In this document: piece after piece, positions 7,050 through 12,770 of the stretch | Position numbering within the stretch: the stretch's first letter is position 1 | Layout of the letters: each line of letters starts with the position of its first letter | DNA from: Bacteroidota bacterium | Lineage (GTDB): Bacteria > Bacteroidota > Bacteroidia > Bacteroidales > PUMT01 | Assembly: GCA_003556985.1 (NCBI GenBank) | Contig: PWPZ01000019.1 | Coordinates: 1 to 12,770 of the forward strand | DNA: 12,770 nucleotides | Direction: 5' to 3' | Translations under genes and position numbers: made by a program | The notes under the pieces: generated by a model | What the model saw: the letters and a program-made list of their open reading frames with translations, nothing else | What the model was told of the DNA's origin: nothing | Database searches by the model: none

Positions 7050-8039
7050 ATGAGAAATCAAGATCAACAAATGCAGGATTTGGTACAATGGATCAGAAAT
7101 AACGCCAGGAAAGTTTTACTGCTGGTAGTTCTGGTCATTGTTGTGGCAACATCCACCAAAACAGTAGGCCCCGAAGAAGAAGGGGTCGTTCTGATGCTTG
7201 GGAAATATAACCGGACTGTAGATCCCGGACTAAATTTTATACTTCCTCTGGGATTGGAAAAAATGCACAAAATACCTGTTCAGCGTCAGCTGAAGCAGGA
7301 GTTTGGTTTCCGGACCGTTGAAGCCGGAACCAGGACCCAGTATACAAAAGCCGGCTATGGTGATGAATCGCTTATGCTTACGGGCGACCTTAATATTGCC
7401 GACGTTGAATGGGTAATACAGTACCGTATAGTAAATTCCTATCAATACCTTTTCCGGGTAAGAGATGCTGAAGATGCCCTGCATGACATGTCGGAGGCGG
7501 CAATGCGCAAAATAGTGGGCGACCGTACCGTAAATGAAGTGCTGACCGTGGGAAGGCAGGAAGTGGCCTCTACGGTGGAACAACTTTTACAAAGGATGTG
7601 CGATGAATATGAAAATGGCATCCGGATTGACCAGGTAGTTCTCCAGGACGTTAATCCGCCGGAATCGGTAAAAGCATCATTCAATGCCGTTAATGAAGCC
7701 CAGCAGGAGCGTGAAACCCTTATTAACCGTGCGGAATCTGAATACAACAGGGTTATTCCCAGGGCAAGGGGCGAAGCCGAGGAAACCATACAACTTGCGG
7801 AAGGATATGCACTCAACAGGGTAAACAGGGGCACGGGTGAAGCAGATCGTTTCACCGCCCTTTATGAAGAATATATAAAAGCCCCCCAGGTTACCAAAAA
7901 GCGTATCTACCTGGAAACCATGGAAAGAATAATGGCAAACACCGGGGTCAAGGTAATAATGGATGAGAACGGAGCCAATGTCCTTCCGCTCTTAAACCTC
8001 GGACAAAATCCCGGTATTCAACAACAAATAGCAGAATAA
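7050..8039 (+). CDS. hflK: HflK, SPFH-domain modulator of FtsH protease
   Basis: A 329-residue membrane protein. One N-terminal transmembrane helix (about 20-35, KVLLLVVLVIVVAT) is followed by an SPFH/band-7 domain (about 38-220) with GPEEEGVVLMLGKY, VDPGLNFILP, YRIVNSYQYLFRV, and the HflK-like segment VVLQDVNPPESVKASFNAVNEAQQERE (196-222). A charged coiled-coil region follows (RAESEYNRVIPRARGEAEETIQLAEGYA). HflK and HflC build a large membrane-anchored cage around FtsH that limits access to its substrates. The protein lacks the glycine-rich cytoplasmic N-terminus and the long C-terminal tail of the 419-residue E. coli protein. The hflC start follows the stop codon by two bases, so the pair is translated together. 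No Shine-Dalgarno sequence is seen. Confidence 0.93.
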   Translation: MRNQDQQMQDLVQWIRNNARKVLLLVVLVIVVATSTKTVGPEEEGVVLMLGKYNRTVDPGLNFILPLGLEKMHKIPVQRQLKQEFGFRTVEAGTRTQYTKAGYGDESLMLTGDLNIADVEWVIQYRIVNSYQYLFRVRDAEDALHDMSEAAMRKIVGDRTVNEVLTVGRQEVASTVEQLLQRMCDEYENGIRIDQVVLQDVNPPESVKASFNAVNEAQQERETLINRAESEYNRVIPRARGEAEETIQLAEGYALNRVNRGTGEADRFTALYEEYIKAPQVTKKRIYLETMERIMANTGVKVIMDENGANVLPLLNLGQNPGIQQQIAE

Positions 8040-8041
8040 CT

Positions 8042-8980
8042 ATGAAAACAAAATATATTATACTTGCAACCGTATCCATAGCGATACTTATAACGGCTTC
8101 CCAGAGCATCTTTATACTTGACGAAACACAGCAGGCCATCGTCACCCAGTTTGGCCGTCCGGTTGGAGGAGCCAGGACGGAACCCGGCCTGAATTTTAAA
8201 ACCCCTTTTATTCATAAAGTTCAATTGTTCGACAAAAGGTACCTTAAGTGGGACGGAGATCCCAACCAGGTGCCCACTCAGGATAAAAGATTCATGTTCG
8301 TCGACACCTATGCCCGCTGGGAGATAACCGATCCCCTGCAGTTCTTTATCAGGCTCAGGGACGAACGGTCAGGCCAGTCAAGGCTTGACGATATCCTTGA
8401 CGGGGAAACCCGTAACGCGATAGCCAGCCATGAGCTTATAGACCTGGTAAGGTCTACCAACAGGGAACCGGAAGTTTATGATGAATATCTGGAAGATATT
8501 GAAACCCTTGAAGAAATTTCCGTGGGAAGGGAAAGGATCGAAAAGCTGATCCTGGAAAAGGCAAATGAAAGGACCTCCGACCTTGGCATAAGGGTTCTTG
8601 ATTTTCGCTTCAAACGGATGAACTATGTTCAGGAGGTCAGGGAGAGGGTCTTTGACAGAATGATCAGTGAGAGAAACAGGATAGCCGATCAGTTCAGATC
8701 GGAGGGTGAAGGCGAAGCCAGGCGGATCGAAGGAAACAAGGAACGCGATCTGGCCAGGATCCAGTCGGAGGCATTCAGGGAAGCAGAAGGCATTATGGGA
8801 CGAGCTGATGCTCAGGCTACATCCATTTATGCAGCGGCATACAACAGGAATAACAGCAGCAGGGAACTCTATTCTTTCCTGCGTTCCATGGAAACACTGG
8901 AAAAATCGATTGACGGCAACACAAGTATAGTCTTATCGACCGACAATGAATTGTTGAAATTCCTGAAAAGTATAGATTAA
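8042..8980 (+). CDS. hflC: HflC, SPFH-domain modulator of FtsH protease
   Basis: A 312-residue partner of HflK. It has an N-terminal transmembrane helix (about 4-20), then the SPFH domain with ILDETQQAIVTQFGRPVG (25-42), EPGLNFKTPFIHKVQLFDKR (47-66), DTYARWEITDPLQFF (88-102) and ILDGETRNAIASHELIDLVR. The signature HflC stretch VQEVRERVFDRMISERNRIA (196-215) leads into a coiled coil (FRSEGEGEARRIEGNKERDL and on to AFREAEGIMGRADA). The C-terminus LRSMETLEKSIDGNTSIVLS is also family-typical. It is expected to alternate with HflK in the membrane cage that regulates FtsH. It is the last gene of the unit; a terminator follows after 43 bases. Confidence 0.94.
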   Translation: MKTKYIILATVSIAILITASQSIFILDETQQAIVTQFGRPVGGARTEPGLNFKTPFIHKVQLFDKRYLKWDGDPNQVPTQDKRFMFVDTYARWEITDPLQFFIRLRDERSGQSRLDDILDGETRNAIASHELIDLVRSTNREPEVYDEYLEDIETLEEISVGRERIEKLILEKANERTSDLGIRVLDFRFKRMNYVQEVRERVFDRMISERNRIADQFRSEGEGEARRIEGNKERDLARIQSEAFREAEGIMGRADAQATSIYAAAYNRNNSSRELYSFLRSMETLEKSIDGNTSIVLSTDNELLKFLKSID

Positions 8981-9023
8981 TTACTTTCACCACCAAGTTA
9001 AACAGTCATGCACGGCACATCTG

Positions 9024-9061
9024 AAAAGAGCCGGCCCTTTCAAAGGGGACCGGCTCTTTTT
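9024..9061 (+). terminator. Bidirectional intrinsic terminator between hflC and the DHOD-like gene
   Basis: AAAAGAGCCGG (9024-9034) pairs with CCGGCTCTTTT (9050-9060). Inside it CCCTTT (9035-9040) pairs with AAAGGG (9042-9047), leaving a GA bulge at 9048-9049; the real loop probably opens to TTTCAAA. A run of five T ends the plus-strand copy. The A-run on the other side gives a matching T-run on the minus strand, so it can end both convergent transcripts. Confidence 0.92.
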
Positions 9062-9141
9062 ATGTTAATAATCAAAATCAATGCCGGAGAAAAGAGTCAG
9101 CAATAATACCTGCAGTCCGTTTTCCCGTGATGGTGATAACT

Positions 9142-10119
9142 TTAATGAACGCTGGAGAAATATTTCATAAACTGTGAACGCTCCCAGGCGGAAGGGTCGG
9201 GAATATTTTTGTAACTCATTTTCCCCCTGAACTCATCAATGCTCCCAAAATTCTTCCTGGTCATCCAGTCCTCCAGTCCACCGACCAGAGATGCAATCTC
9301 CTTAATGCCATTCTTATACAACAATGAACATACCTGCACGGTATTTGCTCCCGCAAGTAATTGCTTTACAACGCCTTCCCAGGAGTGCACCCCGGTGGAG
9401 GCTGAAATATCGATACGTCTGACATGATCGGATACAAGTGCAACCCATCTCAACACATGACTCAGCTCGGATCCGGAGCTAAAAACACCGGCAGAGGTGA
9501 GCTTCATGCTTTCAATATCAATATCCGGTTCATAAAAGCGGTTAAACAAAACCACGCCCTTTGCACCATGGGCATAAAGCCGTTCAATGAGTCCGATGAT
9601 ATTGGTAAACTGGTTTCCCAGCTTAACCGATATGGGAATATTTATTATCCGGGATACCCGCCTTACTATATCGAAATAGACTTTTTCATATTCGGAGGCA
9701 GGGATAAGTTTGTCAACCGGCAGGAAATATACATTAAGCTCAAGGGCATCAGCCCCTGCCTCTTCAATACGTTTGGAAAACTCGATACAGTCGCTCGACG
9801 ACACACAGTTTATACTTGCAATAACGGGTATGGACACGGTCTTTTTGGCCTCTTCAATCGTATTCAGGTAATTTTCGACCGAGTGGCTCTTTGTATAATT
9901 CTTTATATAATCTTCGGCCTCCGGATAATCATGGTCAAGGATAAGGCTTCCTGCATCATAGTTAATCTGTTCTTCGAACAGCGATTTCATAACAACCGCC
10001 CCGGCACCCGAATTCTCCAGTGAGCGGATTTTATCAACTGTGCTTGTCAGTCCCGAACTGCTTACAACAACCGGATTACTTAATTTAAGGCCAAGGTATT
10101 CAACTTCAAGATTAGGCAT
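9142..10119 (-). CDS. Dihydroorotate dehydrogenase-like FMN protein (substrate unknown)
   Basis: A 325-residue TIM-barrel flavoprotein resembling class 1 dihydroorotate dehydrogenases. FMN-site elements are visible: NPVVVSSSGLTS (15-26), K45 in VMKSLFEE, N104 in ASINC, ELN (127-129), K166 in SVKLG, N193 in LFNRF, and the phosphate-binding loop SASTGVHSWEGVVKQLLAGA (239-258). In true class 1 enzymes the ELN motif continues as SCPN or SGPN with a catalytic cysteine. Here it reads ELNVYFLP (127-134), without Cys or Ser. The family is commonly annotated 'dihydroorotate dehydrogenase-like', and I would not assign it to pyrimidine synthesis as pyrD. It is the last gene of the minus-strand block, 32 bases after yggS, and ends at the shared terminator. 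The ATG at 10119 starts right at the conserved first beta strand. Confidence 0.87.
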   Translation of the reverse strand: MPNLEVEYLGLKLSNPVVVSSSGLTSTVDKIRSLENSGAGAVVMKSLFEEQINYDAGSLILDHDYPEAEDYIKNYTKSHSVENYLNTIEEAKKTVSIPVIASINCVSSSDCIEFSKRIEEAGADALELNVYFLPVDKLIPASEYEKVYFDIVRRVSRIINIPISVKLGNQFTNIIGLIERLYAHGAKGVVLFNRFYEPDIDIESMKLTSAGVFSSGSELSHVLRWVALVSDHVRRIDISASTGVHSWEGVVKQLLAGANTVQVCSLLYKNGIKEIASLVGGLEDWMTRKNFGSIDEFRGKMSYKNIPDPSAWERSQFMKYFSSVH

Positions 10120-10151
10120 GATAAAAACGGTTTTTTATTTTACATCATTCA

Positions 10152-10817
10152 TTACTCTCGTTCACCAAAAATAAGGCTTCCGATCCTGACGATCGTGCTC
10201 CCCTCCTCCACTGCTATCCGGTAATCGCCCGACATTCCCATTGAAAGCTCATCAAAATCATTTGAAGCAGGCAGTCCCGATTCCCTTATTTCTTTAAAAA
10301 GACCGGAAAGTATCCTGAATTCCGACCTGACAATTTCACTGTTATCGGTAAAGGTAGCCATTCCCATCAACCCCCTTATTCTTACTCCCGGATAGCTGCC
10401 GGGAGTGAAATTATTCAGAAATTCAGACGCTTCCTTTACGGAAAAACCGAATTTGCTTTCCTCGGTGGCAATATGGACCTGCAGAAGGCAATCGATGATA
10501 CGGCTGTTTTTTATTGCTTCCTTGTTAATTACCTTAATAAGCTTAACAGAATCGACCGAATGGATAAAAGATATAAAGGGAGCGATATAACGAACCTTAT
10601 TGGACTGAAGATGCCCGATCATGTGCCATTGAATATCACCGGGGAGCCGGTCTTTCTTGGCGGTCAGCTCCTGCACCCTGTTCTCTCCCATCAACCTGTG
10701 CCCCGTATCGTAAAGCTTCATTATCGCCGACGGACCCCGGGTTTTTGTCACCGCCACCATCTTTACTCCCTCAGGCAGTTCCTTTAATAAGTTTTTATAA
10801 TTACCGGCAATATCCAT
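10152..10817 (-). CDS. YggS/PLPBP-family pyridoxal phosphate homeostasis protein
   Basis: A 221-residue alanine-racemase-fold protein of normal family length. The PLP lysine is K25 in VAVTKTR (21-27). Other signatures are GENRVQEL (44-51), WHMIGHLQSNK (64-74), HSVDSVKLI, KFGF (122-125), GLMGMATF (149-156), LSMGMSGDYRIAVEEGST (191-208) and VRIGSLIFGER (210-220) for the phosphate. Members bind PLP without known catalysis and buffer PLP supply; loss disturbs amino-acid and keto-acid pools. The gene lies 35 bases downstream of the DUF1015 gene and 32 bases upstream of the DHOD-like gene, with no terminator between them, so all three are probably one transcript. Confidence 0.94.
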   Translation of the reverse strand: MDIAGNYKNLLKELPEGVKMVAVTKTRGPSAIMKLYDTGHRLMGENRVQELTAKKDRLPGDIQWHMIGHLQSNKVRYIAPFISFIHSVDSVKLIKVINKEAIKNSRIIDCLLQVHIATEESKFGFSVKEASEFLNNFTPGSYPGVRIRGLMGMATFTDNSEIVRSEFRILSGLFKEIRESGLPASNDFDELSMGMSGDYRIAVEEGSTIVRIGSLIFGERE

Positions 10818-10852
10818 AAGGTCAAATCTTTTTCAAACCCGAACGTCATACA

Positions 10853-12100
10853 TCAATCCAGCAGATGAACAACCAGTCCACTGCGAAGCTTCGGCTCAAA
10901 CCAGGTGGTTTTGGGAGGCATTATATTTCCTGTATCTGCAATATCCATCAGCTGTTTCATAGAAACGGGGTACAATGCAAAGGCAGCTTTCATCTCTCCG
11001 CTGTCCACCCTTTTTTTAAGCTCACCAAGTCCCCTGATGCCCCCCACAAAATCAATCCTCTTGTCGGTCCTCAGATCTTTTATATCCAGAACAGGGTCAA
11101 GAACCCGTTCCGACAGTATGGTGACGTCCAGGCAGGCTATTGGATCTTTATCATCATAGGTCCCTTCCCGAGCTGTCATGGAGTACCACTCACCTTCAAC
11201 ATAGAGTGAAAAGTTATGGGGGGCGGCAGGCCTGTAGATCTCCTTCCCTTTGTTTTCAATTACAAAACTTTCCTCAAGCCTCTCCAGAAAGGCAGGCACA
11301 TCCAGTCCGTCAAGGTCTTTTACCACCCGGTTATAATCAATTATTTCAAGCTGGTTATCGGGGAAATGAACAGCCAGAAAGAAATTATACTCTTCCTCAC
11401 CGGTATGACCGGGGTTTTCCGATTTTCTCTCGTTACCCACAAGGGCTGCTGCAGCCGTTCTGTGATGCCCGTCGGCCACATATGTATAAGGCACATTGTC
11501 GAACAACCCTGCCAGCTCTGCTGTCACCGATTTATCTGTTATAACCCAGAAATGGTGGCCAATCCCGTCATCGGCTACAAAATCATACACCGGCTTATTA
11601 CTTTCGGTATATGATTTAACAATATCATCTATCTCCGGCACTGCCCGGTAGGTAAAAAAAACCGGTTCCATGTTGGCATTGGTAACCCTGACATGCTTGA
11701 TCCTGTCTTTCTCTTTTTCTTCCCGTGTAAGTTCGTGCTTTTTTATCCTGTCGTTCATATAATCCTCAACTCCCGCGCAGCCCACCAGTCCGTACTGAGT
11801 TCTCCCGTTCATGGTCTGGGCATAAATATAAAGATTCTCATCATTATCCTCTACCAGCCAGCCTTTGGAGCGGAATTTCTCAAAATTCCCTTTCGCGGTT
11901 TCGTAAACGACCGGGTCGTATTCATTAATTCCGGGCGGACAATCGATTTCGGGTTTTATGATGTGAAGAAGGGAATAGGGATTGTCTTTTGCCTCTTCCC
12001 GGGCCTCCTCCGAATTAAGCACATCATATGGTCTGGAAGCCAGATCCCTTGCGATATCTACGGGAGGACGCAAACCTTTGAAAGGTTTTAATATAGCCAT
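10853..12100 (-). CDS. DUF1015 family protein (possible ParB/SerK-like fold, next to serA)
   Basis: A 415-residue protein of full length for DUF1015 (PF06245). Typical stretches are LKPFKGLRPP near the start, RPYDVLNSEEAR (23-34), NPYSLLHI (40-47), IKKHELTREEKEKDR (119-133), ANMEPVFFTY (142-151), YVADGHHRTAAA (207-218), LLxI-like hydrophobic strands, GGIRGLGELKKRVDSGEM (353-370) and a closing MPPKTTWFEPKLRSGL (394-409). ADGHHR resembles the nucleotide-handling motif of ParB/Srx-superfamily proteins, including the archaeal free-serine kinase SerK; this resemblance is from memory and unproven. No signal peptide or membrane helix is present. The gene lies 74 bases after serA on the same strand, an association I recall as common in Bacteroidota, which suggests a role in serine or phosphoserine metabolism. 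The function is not established. Confidence 0.9.
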   Translation of the reverse strand: MAILKPFKGLRPPVDIARDLASRPYDVLNSEEAREEAKDNPYSLLHIIKPEIDCPPGINEYDPVVYETAKGNFEKFRSKGWLVEDNDENLYIYAQTMNGRTQYGLVGCAGVEDYMNDRIKKHELTREEKEKDRIKHVRVTNANMEPVFFTYRAVPEIDDIVKSYTESNKPVYDFVADDGIGHHFWVITDKSVTAELAGLFDNVPYTYVADGHHRTAAAALVGNERKSENPGHTGEEEYNFFLAVHFPDNQLEIIDYNRVVKDLDGLDVPAFLERLEESFVIENKGKEIYRPAAPHNFSLYVEGEWYSMTAREGTYDDKDPIACLDVTILSERVLDPVLDIKDLRTDKRIDFVGGIRGLGELKKRVDSGEMKAAFALYPVSMKQLMDIADTGNIMPPKTTWFEPKLRSGLVVHLLD

Positions 12101-12125
12101 GTTTAGAGATATTATTAATGATTGG

Positions 12126-12166
12126 AAAAAAAGGCAGGCAGCATAACGAAAGTCCGACCGCCTGCC
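12126..12166 (-). terminator. Probable intrinsic terminator or attenuator after serA
   Basis: On the minus strand GGCAGGC (12166-12160) pairs with GCCTGCC (12139-12133) around a 20-base loop, directly followed by seven T (12132-12126). The stem starts eight bases past the serA stop codon. The GC-rich seven-bp stem and clean T-run support termination; the long loop weakens it. Only 25 bases separate the T-run from the DUF1015 start, too little for a normal separate promoter, so partial read-through is likely. Confidence 0.65.
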
Positions 12167-12174
12167 ATATGAGA

Positions 12175-12770
12175 TCAGCGGTTTACCTGAAAGGTCCTGT
12201 CATCATTTTCAAAAAAATTGACAATCTGCCTGGCAGCAGCGATCCCGGCATTAATGTTTGCTTCGGCAGTCTGGGCACCCATTTTTTTGGGAGTAAAGAA
12301 AAAACGGCCTGGAAATCTTTCGGCTATTTCGTTGCTGCAATCGGGTGCTATATCTGATATATATTTGAAATCAGGCCTTTCGGCAAATATTTTAAGAAGT
12401 GCCTCTTCATCGACAATCTCCTTTCTGGCTGTATTTAACAGGGTGGCAGGACGTGGCATCTTTTCAAGAAGCTTGTAGTTTACCGATTTAATCGTATCCT
12501 GGTTGGCGGGGATATTAAGTGAAATATAATGGCAGACGCCGAAAAGTTCGCCTGCCGAATCAATACTTTTTATCCCGGCATCTTCAAGCACACTTTTATC
12601 CACGAAAGGATCGAATCCATAAACTTCCATTTCAAATCCCCCGGCTATCCTGGCAATATGTTTTCCAACATTCCCGCAGGCATAAATACCAAGTCTTTTA
12701 CCCTTCAGTTCGGTGCCCGGTGTACCGTTAAACTGATTCCGCGCGACATAAACCATCATCCCGAGAGCCA
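12175..12770 (-). CDS. serA: D-3-phosphoglycerate dehydrogenase, Bacteroidota type, C-terminal part (5' end outside window)
   Basis: The frame is open to the window edge and continues upstream of the first in-window ATG (12759): the codons before it read A-L-G, matching the family's ELALGxM helix, so the true start lies outside. The enzyme oxidises 3-phosphoglycerate with NAD, the first step of serine synthesis. Counting from the ATG at 12759, the Rossmann loop reads GIYACGNVGKHIA (24-36), with Ala in place of the first Gly of GxGxxG. The substrate Arg is in NTARKEIVDEEA (109-120). The normally catalytic His of PHxGAxT is Lys, in TPKKMGAQTAEANINAG (156-172). This is the short PGDH type without an ACT domain, as in Bacteroidota and, from memory, Entamoeba. 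The AT-rich D-phosphoglycerate family assignment is firm; the symbol follows family and context. Confidence 0.9.
   Translation of the reverse strand, partial: ALGMMVYVARNQFNGTPGTELKGKRLGIYACGNVGKHIARIAGGFEMEVYGFDPFVDKSVLEDAGIKSIDSAGELFGVCHYISLNIPANQDTIKSVNYKLLEKMPRPATLLNTARKEIVDEEALLKIFAERPDFKYISDIAPDCSNEIAERFPGRFFFTPKKMGAQTAEANINAGIAAARQIVNFFENDDRTFQVNR

Noticed and set aside
9142..10119. Calling this gene pyrD
   Set aside because: The active-site loop lacks the catalytic Cys/Ser, so assignment to pyrimidine synthesis is not supported.
1..12770. Search for CRISPR arrays, tRNA genes, insertion sequences, phage or toxin-antitoxin genes
   Set aside because: None was recognised by eye; all long frames are housekeeping, regulatory or envelope genes with even composition.

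Overview
The window reads as ordinary chromosomal core DNA from a member of the Bacteroidota, most likely an anaerobic Bacteroidales or Marinilabiliales-type organism. The clues are the SerA type (lysine in place of the catalytic histidine), the SerA/DUF1015 neighbourhood, a Bacteroidota-style ECF sigma factor, the conserved lipoprotein plus small secreted protein pair, AT-rich intergenic DNA, and the near absence of Shine-Dalgarno sequences (the sigma factor gene is an exception). No tRNA, rRNA, CRISPR array, transposase, integrase or phage gene was seen, and base composition looks even. I did not find a convincing undescribed multi-gene system. The best leads are uncharacterised or atypical members of known families.

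Layout. (1) 1-1054: the 5' part of a YfcE-type metallophosphoesterase gene on the minus strand, cut by the window edge, divergent from rsmE (16S rRNA m3U1498 methyltransferase) on the plus strand. (2) 1141-2053, minus: an ECF sigma factor gene followed by a strong intrinsic terminator and then a 71-codon hypothetical ORF. (3) 2306-5119, plus: a full-length UvrA with an unusual UvrB-binding domain. (4) 5163-6583, minus: a two-gene unit encoding a 305-residue lipoprotein and a 164-residue secreted protein, neither with a known function. (5) 6584-7049: a 466-base gene-free divergent region with two groups of short repeats. (6) 7050-8980, plus: hflK-hflC, the SPFH membrane pair that modulates FtsH, closed by a bidirectional terminator at 9024-9061. 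(7) 9142-12770, all minus, read from right to left: serA (cut by the window edge), a probable terminator, a DUF1015 protein, a YggS/PLPBP PLP-binding protein, and a dihydroorotate dehydrogenase-like flavoprotein.

How the genes may work together. The right-hand block links serine biosynthesis (SerA) with a DUF1015 protein carrying an ADGHHR motif and a PLP-homeostasis protein. This suggests a serine/PLP-related physiological unit, but that is inference from proximity. HflK and HflC are expected to form one inner-membrane complex. The lipoprotein and the small secreted protein probably act together at the cell envelope. RsmE, UvrA and the sigma factor are independent housekeeping or regulatory genes.
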